64,000 bases of DNA from Helianthus annuus (Eukaryota; Streptophyta; Magnoliopsida; Asterales; Asteraceae). The notes under the pieces were generated by a model that was given only the letters and a program-made list of their open reading frames with translations, did not search any database and had not been told where the DNA came from. The DNA lies in assembly GCF_002127325.2 (NCBI RefSeq), contig NC_035436.2:86301716-86365715 (forward strand), in the 5' to 3' direction. Every line of letters begins with the position of its first letter. The first letter of the stretch is position 1. The position numbers and the translations under genes are program-made. Shown here piece after piece: positions 1 through 12,300 of the stretch.

Positions 1-2111
1 GGATCCCACCAAAATCGAGGCGATCAAAGATTGGGAAAACGCCAAAGACGCCAACCGAGATTCGGCAATTCTTGGGTTTGGCTGGCTATTACCAAAGGTT
101 CATTGAGAACTTTTCAAAGATCGCTCAACCATTGACGCTCCTCACGTAGGAGGATAAGAAGTTTGATTGGGGAATCAAACAGGAGGAAGCATTCCAGATA
201 TTGAAAGATAAGCCTTGTAACGCGCCAATCTTAGCTCTACCAAAAGGTACCGATGATTTTATGGTATACTGCGACGCATCGCGTCAAGGATTGGGTTGTG
301 TGTTGATGCAACGCCAAAAGGTCATTGCCTACGCGTCACGCCAACTGAAAGTGCGCGAAAAGAACTATACCACGCATGATTTGGAGCTTGGTGCAGTAGT
401 TTTTGCTTTGAAGATCTGGAGACACTACCTTTATGGTACGAAGTGTACAATCTTCACAGATCACAAGAGCCTCCAGCGCATATTCAACCAGAAGGAGTTG
501 AACATGAGGCAAAGACGAGGGGTAGAACTGTTGAACGACTACGACCGTGAAATTAGGTATCACCCAGGGAAGGCGAATGTGGTCGCCGATGCCCTAAGTC
601 GTAAGGAGAGGATCAAGCCCATAAGGGTTAGAGCTTTGGAGATGATTATTCAAACCAATCTTTCCTCGCGCGTTCGTGCAGCGCAACAAGAAGCTCTCAA
701 AGAAAGAAACCTTGCAGAAGAGTATCTCCGTGGGATGGAGAAGTTGTTGGTACCAAACAGGGAAGGAACGTTATGTTTTGAGAAAAGGATTTGGGTTCCT
801 TTGTTTGGTGGTTTAAGGAAGGTTATTTTCGATGAAGCTCACAAGTCGCGGTACTCTATCCACCCTGGAGCGGATAAGATGTACCAGGATCTTAAAGATT
901 ACTATTGGTGGCCTAGGATGAAAGGCGATGCTGTTTATGTGAGCAAGTGCTTAACATGCGCCAAGGTTAAGGCGGAATACCAGAAGCCTTCGGGACTTCT
1001 GCAACAACCAAAGATTCCTAAGTGGAAGTGGGAACAAATCTCTATGGATTTTATTACAAGGTTGCCAAGAACGCCAAGAGGCCATGACACTATCTGGGTG
1101 ATAGTGGATCGATTGACGAAGTCAGCACACTCCTTACCTATCCGGGAAAAGGATAATACGAGCAAGCTAGCTGAAATTTGCATGAGAGAGATTGTTACAC
1201 GCCATGGAGTACCTCTCTCGATTATCTCCAATAGAGACGGAAGGTTCGTATCGAGAATATGGCAATCCTTCCAGGAAGCTTTTGGCTCAAAGTTGAATCT
1301 GAGCACTGCTTTTCACCAGCAGACCGACGATCAAAGTGAGCGGACGATTCAGACGTTGGAGGACATGCTGAGAGCATGTGTGATGGATTTAGGCGGTAGC
1401 TGGGATAAGCATTTACCCCTGGTTGAGTTTTCATACAACAACAGCTACCACACCAGTATTGGTGCCGCGCCGTTTGAAGCTTTATATGGGCGCAAGTGCA
1501 GATCACCGCTCTGTTGGTCTGACGCTAGTGATAGACAATTGGTTGGTCCTGAAATGGTACAGGAAACCACAGATAAGATCGCACAGATCCGAGACCGTAT
1601 CAGCGCGGCTCGTGACAGGCAGAAAGCCTACGCGGATCGAAGCAGGAAACCTCTAGAGTTTGAGGTTGGTGAGATGGTTTTGTTGAAGGTATCACCCTGG
1701 AAGGGTGTGGCACGCTTTGGGAAACGTGGAAAATTGAACCCGAGGTACATTGGACCGTTCAAGATCTTGGAGAGAATCGGGTTAGTAGCATACAAGTTGG
1801 ACCCACCTGCCGAACTAAATGGTGTTCACGATACATTTCATGTATCCAATCTGAAGAAAAGTCCAACACAAGATAACGTTGCCATTCCTACCGACGAAAT
1901 TCATATTGATGACGCGCTCCATTTCGTTGAAGAACCTGTTGAGGTCACGGATTGGGAAGCGAACAAGACCCGCCGGAGCAGTGTCAAGCTCGTCAAAGTT
2001 CGTTGGAATGCTAGACATGGTCCTGAATTCACCTGGGAGCGTGAGGACCGAATGAAAGAGAAATACCCCCACTTATTTCCTAAGAACCCTGCTTCTACAA
2101 GCAGAACTTAA
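1..2111 (+). pseudogene. Ty3/gypsy pol, 3' part (end of RT, RNase H, integrase, chromodomain), element A
   Basis: This is the end of a retrotransposon polyprotein whose start lies left of the window. The order is the last part of reverse transcriptase (1-200), RNase H (YCDAS near 268, then TDHKSLQ near 460), the HHCC zinc domain of integrase (CLTC near 950), the integrase core, and a C-terminal chromodomain-like segment (about 1930-2080, FTWEREDRMKEKYP). That order and the C-terminal domain mark a chromovirus, most like the Tekay lineage. It is broken: one extra base near 38-42 shifts the frame, TAG lies at 147-149, and the second catalytic Asp of the integrase core reads Asn (SNRD instead of the usual SDRD). 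From 201 to the stop at 2109-2111 the frame is open for 636 codons. It cannot encode a complete enzyme set. Confidence in family is high; lineage rests on domain order and sequence feel. Confidence 0.93.
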
Positions 2112-2129
2112 AATTTCGGGACGAAATTT
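2111..2129 (+). other. 19-nt hairpin at the pol/3' LTR boundary of element A
   Basis: The sequence aaatttcgggacgaaattt begins right at the pol stop codon. It is a perfect inverted repeat with 8-base arms and a 3-base loop. The same motif sits in the same place in elements B, C, D and the decayed gypsy tail. Its role is unknown to me; the position suggests an RNA structure near the 3' end of the genomic transcript. Confidence 0.85.
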
Positions 2130-2133
2130 TTCT

Positions 2134-2146
2134 AACGGGGGGAGAA
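2134..2146 (+). other. Polypurine tract of element A
   Basis: A run ending in ggggggagaa lies directly before the TGTGACA start of the LTR. This is where the primer for second-strand DNA synthesis is expected. Confidence 0.85.
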
Positions 2147-5100
2147 TGTGACAACCCTCACTAAACCAGGTATCCGTACGACTTAATTAACTATTAATTG
2201 TTGCTTAATTACTGTGCTTAACTGAGATTACTGACGAACTGCTACTTGATTTCTAGTACTTGTATATTCTTGCATCATACTTCGATTTTCCGTCACTACA
2301 TTATTTACTTACTGAACTCTAGTGACAAACATGATGCACAAAGGCACAGTAGCATTTGAACGGATAACCTATTGAACATGCTGATAAAGTCAGCATCAGG
2401 CAAACACTGCCTCTAAAGGCCTGAATGAGCCAGAAATATTTTACTACACCCATAGTGTGTGTAGGGATACAAGGGTTGTTAAACTGCGTCTCTAGGAATA
2501 AGAAACAGAGATTGGATGTGCCTAAAACGTACTCTGAGCACGAAACACAGCACTTTTATTAACATACTAGCTTCTAGTTAACTAATAAAGTGCCAAAACA
2601 TGAGGAAATAATCCTGACACTTTGCAGAATAAATTGTGTCGCTAAAAATATTACTTACGACGCTTAAAAGATTACTTAAGCACTTTAACGGATTACTATC
2701 CAACCGAACAACCGGACTATATCCGGAACATAAAAATATTGCCAGAAATATTATTAGTCTTTTTCTGAGCCAGTTAGGGTCCCTGATTACCCTAACACTC
2801 GCAATATAACGCATCATGCAACTAACGGGGTTAATCTCTAAAGTAACCTACTTAACTAAACTAAACTCTAACTGAATGATTGAAAACCAACCGGATACCC
2901 CCCCCCCTAAAGAGATCGGCCAAACCAAGGGGACAAGGAAGTACACATTTTGATTTTTAAATTGTTTATGCCTAAAATCTAGATGACATAAGAACCGATG
3001 GACGATAATCTTGATCTTTTTCCTATAAATACCCTCATAACACTAGAGATTATAACCATCCATTCACCAAACTCACTCCACTCTCTCTCCCCCTCTTGAT
3101 TCTCGGCCGAAGGCACACCACCACCATCCATCATTTGTTCGATCTTGTTCTTCCATTCCAAGCACATACAAGTGTTAGGGATCTCGCATAAAGAGTCTTG
3201 GAGCAAACGGAAGCGGAAGGACCTCGTCACCTTGCCTTTATCCACCTATTTTTCGCCTAGAATCTTCCCTAGCCCCGAGCTAGAGGTATAATGTTTAAAA
3301 CTCACTCTCGAACGTATCTAAAGTGGTTAATATGATTTTTAACGGTTAAAAGTCGGAATCATGCGTTTTGAATCTCTAAAGTCTACTAAAACTTGATTTT
3401 TGTTGGTTAAAAGCTCATAACATGTGTAAAAGTTGTAGTATTTGAATATGTTGATTATTGAGGCCCGATCTACGTTGTGGTGGCTCTTATCATCGTTTAA
3501 CCCGACTTTGTTAAGATCATGTATCTTGACATAAGCTTGTTTCTATCGGTACGAGGGTTAAAAGGCGAAACTCCACCACACGAGAAACATGAACTTGTGT
3601 AAAAGTATTATTTCTAGTAAAATGGTGTTTAAAACTAGCAGATCTACGTCTGTACAAGTGGTATATTCGTAGAACCAAGTGTCGAGAAAATCATGTTTTA
3701 TATAAGTTGGATGACAAACTAACAAATGTGATTTTACAAACCACAAGTGTATAAACACTTGTGAAATAAGAAGTATTCGACAAAATATCAATCTTTGAGA
3801 AAGATGACGGGAAGTTGTAAAGGATGATTTGTTCTAAAAACGGGGTTTTTACAAGACTAAACTATTTTATACATAGATCCACTAAATATAACGAGATCTA
3901 CACAATAGTTTTCAGAAAAACTACAAGTTCATGTAATAATGCGATTTTACATACTTGTCGACTAGTTTGATGTGTTGAAAATTAGCTTGATGTGTCGGAA
4001 ATTCTTTGATTGAATCAAGAAATTGTTGAAGTGATTTTGTAAAAGAAAATGATACGCTTGAAAGCGTGGCCACCTCCAGTTACAGGGGAAACTCTGGCGA
4101 AATTTTTCTAAAATCTAACACTTAGAATTATTTACAAGTGTTAGACTACTTTTGACATATTTTCAAAAATAATTCGCCATGACTTTATTTACAAATATTC
4201 GGAGGTGGGATTTTCACAAAACTAAACGTGATAAATATATATTCGGTAAATATATTTTTCACCACACTGTTTATGATTATTTTGTGAAAATATATAAATA
4301 TTATTTTTAGAGTAAAAATAATATTTACAAACGTTGACGAACCCAAAATAATACAAACGCTTACACGACAAACATATAAGTTACAACGGTAATTACCATT
4401 ACCACTTAGTCGCTAAAACGTAACTTACGCTTTATACGGAAATATTCATAAACGCGTATTTTGTCAACGTATTATTTTGGAAAGTATTGAGTGAAAAGAA
4501 AATATAATATTTTTGAGAAAAATATTTATATTTTGGAATGAGAAGTAAAAATATATTAAGTGGGACTTAATGAGATGATACGAATACACATGTATTAAAT
4601 CCCCCATCCTTGGGAAGGAAATTAAATTACCAAGTATATACCAGGAACGGTTGTCTAACTGTTTCCCAAAACTTAAACTATAAAGCTAAGGCACGGCCAT
4701 CCGTCTAATAGAATTAGCACATGTAGGTCGTTGCACAGCTATCGGATATTTGGAGTACTTGGTATAGCGACGCACTGACTGTGAGTTCATGTCCCCCTTT
4801 TCTCTTAACTCTTTTCAGTTTTATAAACTGCGGGGGTGAAATACATGTTACTATGATTATGAAATACTTGATACATGGTATGGTTAGCGTAAGGAGGGTT
4901 ATTACTTAGATCATGTGAGTGGGTAGGCGGGAACTGGAGGCCATTAATCCTCATGGTAGGACCGAGGGACGTAAGCGGTAGATCTATCTGGGTGTAGCGA
5001 GCCCAACTCCAGGTCCAGCATAACGGACCTCGGGGTGACTTTGTGCCCGACGCGAAATCCGCTAGGTTTGAGTCTTCCTACTTGCACTTCACACATATCA

Positions 5101-5552
5101 GTGGACTTGCAAACCATTGATGGTCTCTTTTTTCCTTATTTGCTACATACCAGGGTTTTTGATAAATACAAAGGTTTATTTACTCACTTTCGCATGAACT
5201 CGCTCAACATTATTGTTGATTTTTCAACTTACATGTATTTCAGGGAATTAAAGATCTGGCACGGTATGGCATGTTTTCCGCTGCATAAGTCACCAGGGTC
5301 ATCCAGGGTTCGGGGAATGTGACTCTTTCCTGGACAAGTCACAGTCCTTGAATCATGTTTATGTTATGTTTGGGTTTGTAATGTTTAGACAAGTTTATGG
5401 TTGTTGGGTGTTAACCCATTAAGACAATGTTTTGATTTTATTTTAATGGATGATCTTGCATATTTTTAATTCATATAGCTTGTTATGATTAAGCTATGGT
5501 ATTAAGAAGTCACACCAAATTAACCACGCTTCCGCAAAGCCAGGGTGTGACA
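2147..5552 (+). repeat. 3' LTR of gypsy element A (3.4 kb)
   Basis: The block starts with TGTGACAACC straight after the polypurine tract and ends with GGGTGTGACA, so it has the canonical TG...CA ends. A TATA box lies at 3024-3031, followed by a pyrimidine-rich leader. The matching 5' LTR is left of the window, so the target duplication cannot be tested. A second member of this LTR family, in reverse orientation, is at 59640-62915. The two share several blocks, such as the segment with gggggtgaaatacat near 4830 and the gtttcccc block near 4085. A short open frame at 5035-5322 is inside the LTR and has no recognised product. Confidence 0.88.
3024..3031 (+). promoter_or_regulatory. TATA box of LTR A
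   Basis: TATAAATA sits 877 bases into the LTR and is followed by a C/T-rich leader, as expected for the U3/R boundary of a plant LTR. Unlike most other LTRs here, I see no clear repeat array just upstream. Confidence 0.65.
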
Positions 5553-7307
5553 AAAAGTATTTACCTTTGCAAGTATCAATCACAAATAGCAAGTGCGTGT
5601 AGCTTTTACCGGGTCTCCTATTCTGGAACGAAGGTTTATAATAACCTATTAGAATCCTAACAGGTCTTAAATTAAGTCTAAACTTAGACCGGTTAGTTTT
5701 AAGGAAAGATAAGGTTCAAACGCACGGTTATGTGATTTAGACCCAACAAGTTTGAAGACTTGTATGATATGGGTAATCTAACCACATTCTGGATTTTGAG
5801 ATAAAAATGATAAGGTTTGACCCGTTTCGGCTAATTTATGTAAACTAGTTACATAAACCGAACCGAACGCACAGGAAGCGTAACGGGTAACCATGAGAGT
5901 CATTTACAGGTTTCCTAAGTTAATATGCCTTGAATAGGTTGTGATATCAGTAGGATACCTTCCGTTATGCCCAAAACGAGTTAAATCTTAATTTAAGCCC
6001 CGAAGGGGTATTTTGGTCATTTAGAAGATTGTAAACGAGATTAATTTAAATTCTGAGACTCGGGTCCAAAATAATCAGAAAAATATCTTAATTTATCAGG
6101 TTATATCAGTTGGTGATAAGTCTTATTTGACAAAATGGTTTTAAACTCATACTAGGTGTTTAATATGCGTAAAAAGCCATTTTAAGCGATTTCCGGGTTA
6201 TACCGGAAATCTGAGTTTTCTGATCAGGTTATAAGAGTCAAAATACCACATTTATTATATAAAATCAGTAGCAATTGGATTGGTGTCAAAATACTATGTA
6301 GAACTCATTTTATAACCAAAAAGGGTATAATCGGTATTTACCGAATCAACGCCATAACCTTGGGTTATGAGTAGGTTAAAAATAATTAAAAATCTTTATA
6401 AATCTTAAAATATTATGTTACCTCAGTGTGCAAAAGGTTTGGTGTCGAAATTGGGTTTAGATAGGCTTTATGCTAAGTGCGCCGTTTAATTAACAAAAAG
6501 TTTCTTAAATGCGCTATTTAGCATAACTCCTATTTTGGACCTCGAACTGATGTGAAAATTTAGGTACATGTTTATAAATTAGTAACAAAGATTATGGTCC
6601 TTTCACATATCTAAAATTCTCATTTTATGGTCAAAAGGGCATATTGGTCAACATTAGGCATTTAACGGAACCGTGTAAACGAATCGGGCAATCAACGAAC
6701 CAAACACAGAGGGTTATACCATCATGTAACTTGGTCCTAAGGAAGCTCTAAGGCATATCTAAATCATACCATATCGGGCCAGAACTGAAGTCAAAGCAAA
6801 AGTCAAAGTTTTGCGACTTTCGGTTCCGAACCGGGTTATAACAGAAAATTGTCGGATCAAACAAGCTTAAACCAGCTCTTATACTTATTAGCATGTTATA
6901 TGAGTGATAAAATAGGTTACACGCCTTCTACATTGCTAATTACATGTTAATTCGAAAATCATGCTTCTGTTGACTTTTTAATACCAACTTTGACCCGACC
7001 TTTGATCTGGTTAGAATGGGAATCAGAGGGTGCCCTTTTAAGGGTTTAAAGCCCACATGATTACCAACTTATAACCACCTTTGATTCGACTAAACATTGA
7101 ACCATTAGTGATTAATTGCTAAGTCAAATGTTAATTACGACGGTTTGACTTCCAAGCTAAAAACTAAGTAAAACTCATTTAAGGATGGTCAAGGATACTT
7201 ACCAAGGTCCAATGCACGACTAGAAATGCTTAGGGAATGGCCTTGAGCTCCAGAAATGATCAGAAGTTGAGTTGGGAGTGAATGATCAAAGTTGCAACCA
7301 TGAGGCC

Positions 7308-7316
7308 TTTATATAG
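7308..7316 (-). promoter_or_regulatory. TATA box of the minus-strand LTR
   Basis: CTATATAAA on the minus strand is followed in the leftward direction by a plausible leader. Palindromic copies of cttacggaccgtaag lie about 175 bases upstream of it, at 7491-7532. Confidence 0.55.
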
Positions 7317-7490
7317 TGCCTTTGCTTCATTATGATCATGACAAATCATACTACAACTGATCATGGATCATCCACAAGTGTCCCTAGTGCCTATGAACTG
7401 TTAGGGGTCGCCCAAGAGAGTGAAAATATCTTTTTAAGTCGGTTAAAACGTTTTTACAGGTTGCTGTCTGAGTTTCTGCATCTGGGCACC

Positions 7491-7532
7491 CCTTACGGAC
7501 CGTAAGGCAGGACCTTTACGGTCCGTAAGCCT
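7491..7532. repeat. Palindromic TTACGGACCGTAA pair in U3
   Basis: Two neighbouring copies of a palindromic unit (cttacggaccgtaag, then ctttacggtccgtaag). They lie in the U3 part of the minus-strand LTR, upstream of its TATA box. Confidence 0.8.
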
Positions 7533-7972
7533 TTACCAGAAGGCAAAAAAAATTAACCTTTCAAGCTTCGAACAAGCAACTTGTATAACATGTTTCTAAG
7601 CCAGGAATTGTCAGTATGAGGGCTTTAACCCATGCTTGATCAGTTGTGTCTACCCTATCATGTTGTATTATTGGTTTGAACTATATTGGAATTCATAAAT
7701 GAAGGCTTATCGTGCATTATTTCATAGGATCCCATTCTTAAAAATAGGAATCCATTATTGTGAGAAATCACCGGATTTAAAGGTATACTAGATGTTTATT
7801 ATTCATATTAGGGTCTTGGGATTCATAATGAAGTCATTCAGAGGTATAAATTAACATGTCGTCATGTTTAAAAATCCTTCTATACATCTTTAACTAAATC
7901 CGGGTTTATAATGCTTTTGTCTTACATGACACGTGTCGTTTATATATTGAACACAAATTTTCGAGGTGTTAC

Positions 7973-8420
7973 ACTTTTATTATTCTTGTAAGTTTCTGTT
8001 TTTAACACAAGTTCTCATAATGGTGATTTTCCGATGACACCTTATTTATTGCGTGTGTGTGTGTGTGTTTGGAGGTTTGCAGGCGGTGGTTATGGACGTT
8101 CATAGTGTTCCAGGGCAAGAAGCAGAGAGAAGGGGGTGGGGGTGGGTTTGTTTTTCTATGTTTTATTTATTAGTAAAGGTATTTTGGTCATTTCACACCC
8201 ACTTAACACCAAAAGTTAACCCTGTCTAGTGTAGGGACTATCCGAGTAACAATTTGTTGAACCAAATGGAGCAAACATACTATTTTGAAAAGATGGGGAC
8301 TAAACGTGAAAAAATGGCAAACCACAGGGACTATGCGGGCAATTAACTCTTAAAAGTAATACATAAAAGACTTGTCTTCACCAAAACAGTTGCAAATCTC
8401 TGTACTAAATCTCTTATTCA
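7973..8420. other. Non-coding spacer with simple and dispersed repeats
   Basis: Contains a (GT)n run near 8052-8067, a G-rich purine tract near 8132-8146, and a stretch at about 8205-8345 with phrases such as 'gggactatgcgggcaattaac' that I associate with widely dispersed plant repeats. No gene is seen. Confidence 0.5.
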
Positions 8421-8545
8421 AAATACACACCACCCAATTTTGGATTTCATCTACTCGTCACCTCTCTTATTCACTTGTTGGACAAGGAGCATCATCAAGA
8501 TCTTGGAATTTTCTTCTACTCATCATCGTCTTCATTTCTACACCA
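8421..8545 (+). repeat. 125-bp tandem duplication, copy 1
   Basis: This copy starts aaatacacaccacccaat and is followed directly by a second copy at 8546. The second copy is split by the solo LTR: its first 52 bases are at 8546-8597 and it resumes at 10996-11067. The copies differ at a handful of bases. Confidence 0.85.
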
Positions 8546-9063
8546 AAATACACACAACCCAATTTTGGATTTCATCTACTCGTCACCTCCTTATTCGTGT
8601 AACAACCCGCACTTTCACGCTTGTTACTCTCGCTACACTCGTTATGCCTAACACCCGAGATTCGGATCATAATGTAAACTATATCGCAAACTACGCTACT
8701 TCGCATATTTTCGCAAACACGTCGCTTATTACAACACGCTATATCTTAACACTTACATTTTTCGCATATACTATTACGCTATTGCTACGCTACTCACAAC
8801 GCAAAATCAATGCAAATGCAAACTCGAAACGCAGGTATTTATGCTATAACCTATTTTATGACATTACTAGTTATATATATCAATATCTAGGTACTAAATA
8901 CTTGTCTAAACACACACACGCTGGCACGCGCAACTCAATTTATCGCACTGAAGCACAATATAACACGACACTACTTATCTCACTAGAACGCTTAAAGTAC
9001 CCACAAGGTCTAACGCAACGAAACACAACAAACGAAATGAAAGTTGGAAAACTAACAAACGAA

Positions 9064-9183
9064 ATCAGGTTGTCCGAATGGACATCCGATCAAATGGACT
9101 TCCGTCCGAATGACCATCCGCTCGGATGGCCATCAGATCGAATGGCCATTCGACCGACGGAAGCTACCCGACCCATTCGACCG
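9064..9183 (+). repeat. Palindromic CCATCCGATCGGATGG-type array, cluster 1 (U3)
   Basis: Repeated variants of gaatgaccatccgatcgg, in direct and inverted phase, end about 20 bases before the TATA box of the solo LTR. Related clusters recur at 9887-9972 and 10069-10146. Confidence 0.85.
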
Positions 9184-9203
9184 CCTTAATTTTCACCCTC
9201 GCC

Positions 9204-9211
9204 TATAAATA
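9204..9211 (+). promoter_or_regulatory. TATA box of solo LTR
   Basis: TATAAATA follows the first palindromic array and precedes a C/T-rich leader. Confidence 0.7.
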
Positions 9212-9886
9212 GGGCCATTGTGTCTCATTTCAACACTTTGGTTCTCTCATCCGATCACACACACTCAAGTCACTCTCAGTCACCTTTAATCACGGTTCAA
9301 GGCTATTTCCTAAGTATTTCTCCTCAAATCTTGTACAATTTCATCACTGATCACTTCTACAACATCTTCTCCATCAAAATCACACACAAACACTCACTTT
9401 TTCTCTGAAATCGCTGATTAGACCTCATGAAGGTGGTTTCCACCGTCTTGCTCCGGCAAATGGTTAAGGAACACCATTTGATCGAGAGTGGTTCTAGATC
9501 TGGAGGATTTCACACGTTTTAACACAAATCTCAACAAGATCTCAACACTTTTCAACTGTTTTCAACTTTTCTTCAACTTTTCCTCACTTTTCTACTCAAA
9601 ACCGATGGAATTTGGACTCATTCAGACTCTCTACTCATTCTCTAGTTGAGAACCGGCTTGAAAACGGATTTCCACTGGAGAGATGACTGACTAATGGGTC
9701 AAACATGAAACTTCGTCAAGTACAATGAATCTGTTCGAATGGGGTGATTCCCATCCGATCGAATGAGTTGGATCTTGGTATGCATCCGTTGTTTAACACG
9801 TCATTATGCCATCTCTGTTAACTCCGTTAAACCTCAAACTTCTTAACTTAGAAAATTTCACAAGGTTTTCAAACAATAGATCGCCC

Positions 9887-9972
9887 ACTCGAGTGGCCAT
9901 CCGATCGGATGACCATCCGATCGGATGACCATCCGATCGAATGACCATCCGATCGAATGACCATTCGACCAG
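9887..9972 (+). repeat. Palindromic array, cluster 2
   Basis: Four to five head-to-tail copies of a 19-bp unit, gaccatccgatcggat. This is the cleanest of the three clusters and lies downstream of the TATA box. Confidence 0.85.
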
Positions 9973-10068
9973 GTGACCTGTCCCTTGTACTAATCCTTAT
10001 TCAAAATGATTTGATTAAACTTCGAACTTAAACAATTTTACAAACAAGCACATCTCATTAGAATGGCC

Positions 10069-10146
10069 ATCCGTTCGAATGGTTATCCGCTCAGATGACC
10101 ATCCGATCGAATGGGAACCCATCCGTTCGACTCACCATTCGACATT
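10069..10146 (+). repeat. Palindromic array, cluster 3
   Basis: Further degenerate copies of the same unit (ggccatccgttcgaatgg and variants), closer to the end of the LTR. Confidence 0.75.
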
Positions 10147-11067
10147 TAGTACATCTGACATTCTGTTTACACGATGTTCAACGCTTACGCTACTGTTCTA
10201 TGCTCAGGCTAACTCCACGCGCTCCCTTCAATCCAATACAGTAGGTGTTTAGCAACTACGAACTACTGTGAGTATACTCGAACCCATTTTCATTTAACGC
10301 ACTTTTGGGTGTTACATATGTTCTCTATCAAAACACAACAACACACAACGCAAACACTTTATGAACGCTAACCGCCCCCGCATGTTGTACGTGATCTATG
10401 AATGCTTGTTACTATGTTTATACAGTGTTATACTCTACCGCCTCTAGCAAGGATAGTACTATAGTTTGGACTCAACACTTGTCGTGGACAGGGGTTGCTA
10501 GGGATCACATCTCTTTACTTCACATGTTCATTGAACATGTGTCGCGCATACTCTACAACGCCGTCTTGTGGTTAAGTGTGAACATAGTTTAGATAGTTAC
10601 ACGTTTCGCCCATTACGTGATACATGTTGGTTATGCATAAACGCTTTATCTACTATATGTTGTGCAAAGTTGTGTACTCACCTTTACATTTTATGTATTG
10701 ACTTTATTTTAACGTATGTGACAGGTTGATAGGATGCTATGCTTTTCTATGCTATGACGAATCGAGATAGGCAGTCTAGAAACTACACCAATAGAAATCT
10801 AGGTTGTCGGACTTGTTTTGTTCGAGAGAAACTCGTTATCTGTAGTAATTACTTGTTGAATATTTGTTTATTGGTATGGGACAATTAACCTTTAAAATAT
10901 TGCTAACAATTAGTTGTTATGGATCTCTTGAGCAATCTGGTTCGCCTAGTGCCGCGCCCCGATGTTTCCGCCATCGGTTGGGGTGTGACAATTCGCTTAT
11001 TGGACAAGGAACATCATCAAGATCTTGGAATTTTCTTCTACTCATTATCTTCTTCATTTCTACACCA

Positions 11068-12300
11068 AAGTAGGTAAATTTAAAACCTATTTTCTTTACT
11101 TTCTTAGAATTCCATAAAAACCTCTCTATTCGATATTGTGGTAGAGGGCCATATCTGTATAAAGCTTATTTCTTGTTTTCTAGAATTCCTGGTTTTAGAC
11201 TTTGGGTCTTTTGTTATAGGAATTGTGCTTTGATTAAAATTGGATCTAGAATGTTACTTGTCATCATATTAGTTAAATTTGTGATCTTTATTAATTTCTA
11301 GATGTCAAATATATTTCTTTTGGAATGTTGATTTCATCATGTGTTATAGAAAAATATAGAAAAATTGGTTTTACTAAAAATATAAAATAACTCATGAGCT
11401 TGTTTTCTAAATCTTTATAATATAAATAGATTGTGAAATTAATGATGGATTACATGATTTATGGAATGATTATTGATAAATTTTATGTTTAAACATAATC
11501 ACAAGAAAGAAGTGATTTTTGGAAAAATGTATATTTATATATTGAAGTTGGATTTTTATTAAAACAGACATGTAATATATAATACTATAAAAAGGTGTAT
11601 TTTTTATTGTTTTGATATTTTAAGTTTCATAATGAGTAATTTATTTATATGTAAAAGGTATATTTTGGATAGAGTTACATATAATTGGACTTAATATATA
11701 TTTTTGGTGACTAATGATCTTAACATATATTTTTAGTGACTGATGATCTTAATCTATATTCTTATCTATATTCTTAGTAACTGATGATATTACATTATAT
11801 TATAGAGACTAATGGGATTAATATATTTTTAGTGGCTAATGAGATTAATAAATATAGTTTATAGTTAACAGGATTAGTAGGTCACATAAATTATTTGGTC
11901 ACATTTAATTATTAAACAATTGATGTTGGTTTAGATTGGTAATTTTATTTTGACAAAAACCCTAGGTATAGGATGTGTTTATTTCATTTTATATAGTTTT
12001 GGTGTTGGTTATTTAGTATTTTGGTGTCGTATTTCTTTTTGGTGATTTTCATCTTTTGGATCTTTACTCGTATTCTCGTGGGTTTTTTTTTTTTTTTTTT
12101 TTTTGCTAAGGATTTAAGGGAACGCAAACTGTGAGTAGATCTACCTTTTCCCCCTTTTTATCACTTAAAGATTTTGAGGTGTATCATGTGTCTCATTTCT
12201 ATAGTTTTCTATCTAAAGCAAATACATGCAAGATCAATGTGTCGCTACATGTTTTGCACTTATGTTTCTATTTTTTTCTAGCATATATTGTTGCATATAC
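11068..12300. other. AT-rich non-coding stretch
   Basis: No convincing coding frame. It holds a T22 run at 12083-12104 and repeated phrases of the type 'ttagtgactgatgatctta' near 11700-11850. It could be the upstream part of the LTR that ends at 12923, but I could not find a start. Confidence 0.4.

Larger units (their letters stand above)
5553..7972 (-). repeat. LTR-like block on the minus strand (solo or truncated LTR)
   Basis: Read on the minus strand, the block opens at 7972 with TGTAACACCTCG, a typical plant LTR start, and carries a TATA box (CACTATATAAAGG) near 7308-7316 about 660 bases in. A 5' leader follows, then a long AT-rich tail. No polypurine tract precedes it and no primer binding site follows it, so it is either a solo LTR or a remnant cut on its far side. 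Its left end merges with the TGTGACA terminus of LTR A at 5552, so that boundary is uncertain. No coding potential is seen. Confidence 0.6.
8598..10990 (+). mobile_element. Solo LTR (2.4 kb) with perfect 5-bp target duplication
   Basis: The block begins TGTAACAACCC and ends GGGTGTGACA. ATTCG lies directly before it (8593-8597) and directly after it (10991-10995), the 5-bp duplication made by an LTR-element integrase. There is no internal region, primer site or polypurine tract, so the element was reduced to one LTR, presumably by recombination between its two LTRs. A TATA box is at 9204-9211. The block carries three clusters of a roughly 19-bp palindromic unit based on ccatccgatcggatg. An open frame at 8440-9189 crosses the insertion boundary and is not a gene. 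Confidence 0.93.
8546..11067 (+). repeat. 125-bp tandem duplication, copy 2 (interrupted by solo LTR)
   Basis: Two parts, 8546-8597 and 10996-11067, align end to end with copy 1 once the solo LTR and one target duplication are removed. The duplication therefore predates the LTR insertion. The unit is not recognised; it looks like non-coding host or repeat DNA. Confidence 0.82.

Noticed and set aside
5035..5322. 95-codon frame in LTR A
   Set aside because: Inside an LTR, with no family resemblance; the corresponding part of the solo LTR is not obviously conserved as coding.
8055..8160. Possible host gene exon near the GT-rich tract
   Set aside because: No open frame of useful length or splice pattern; simple repeats explain the composition.
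8440..9189. 249-codon open frame
   Set aside because: It runs from host duplication into the solo LTR across the insertion boundary and has low-complexity composition; no known domain.
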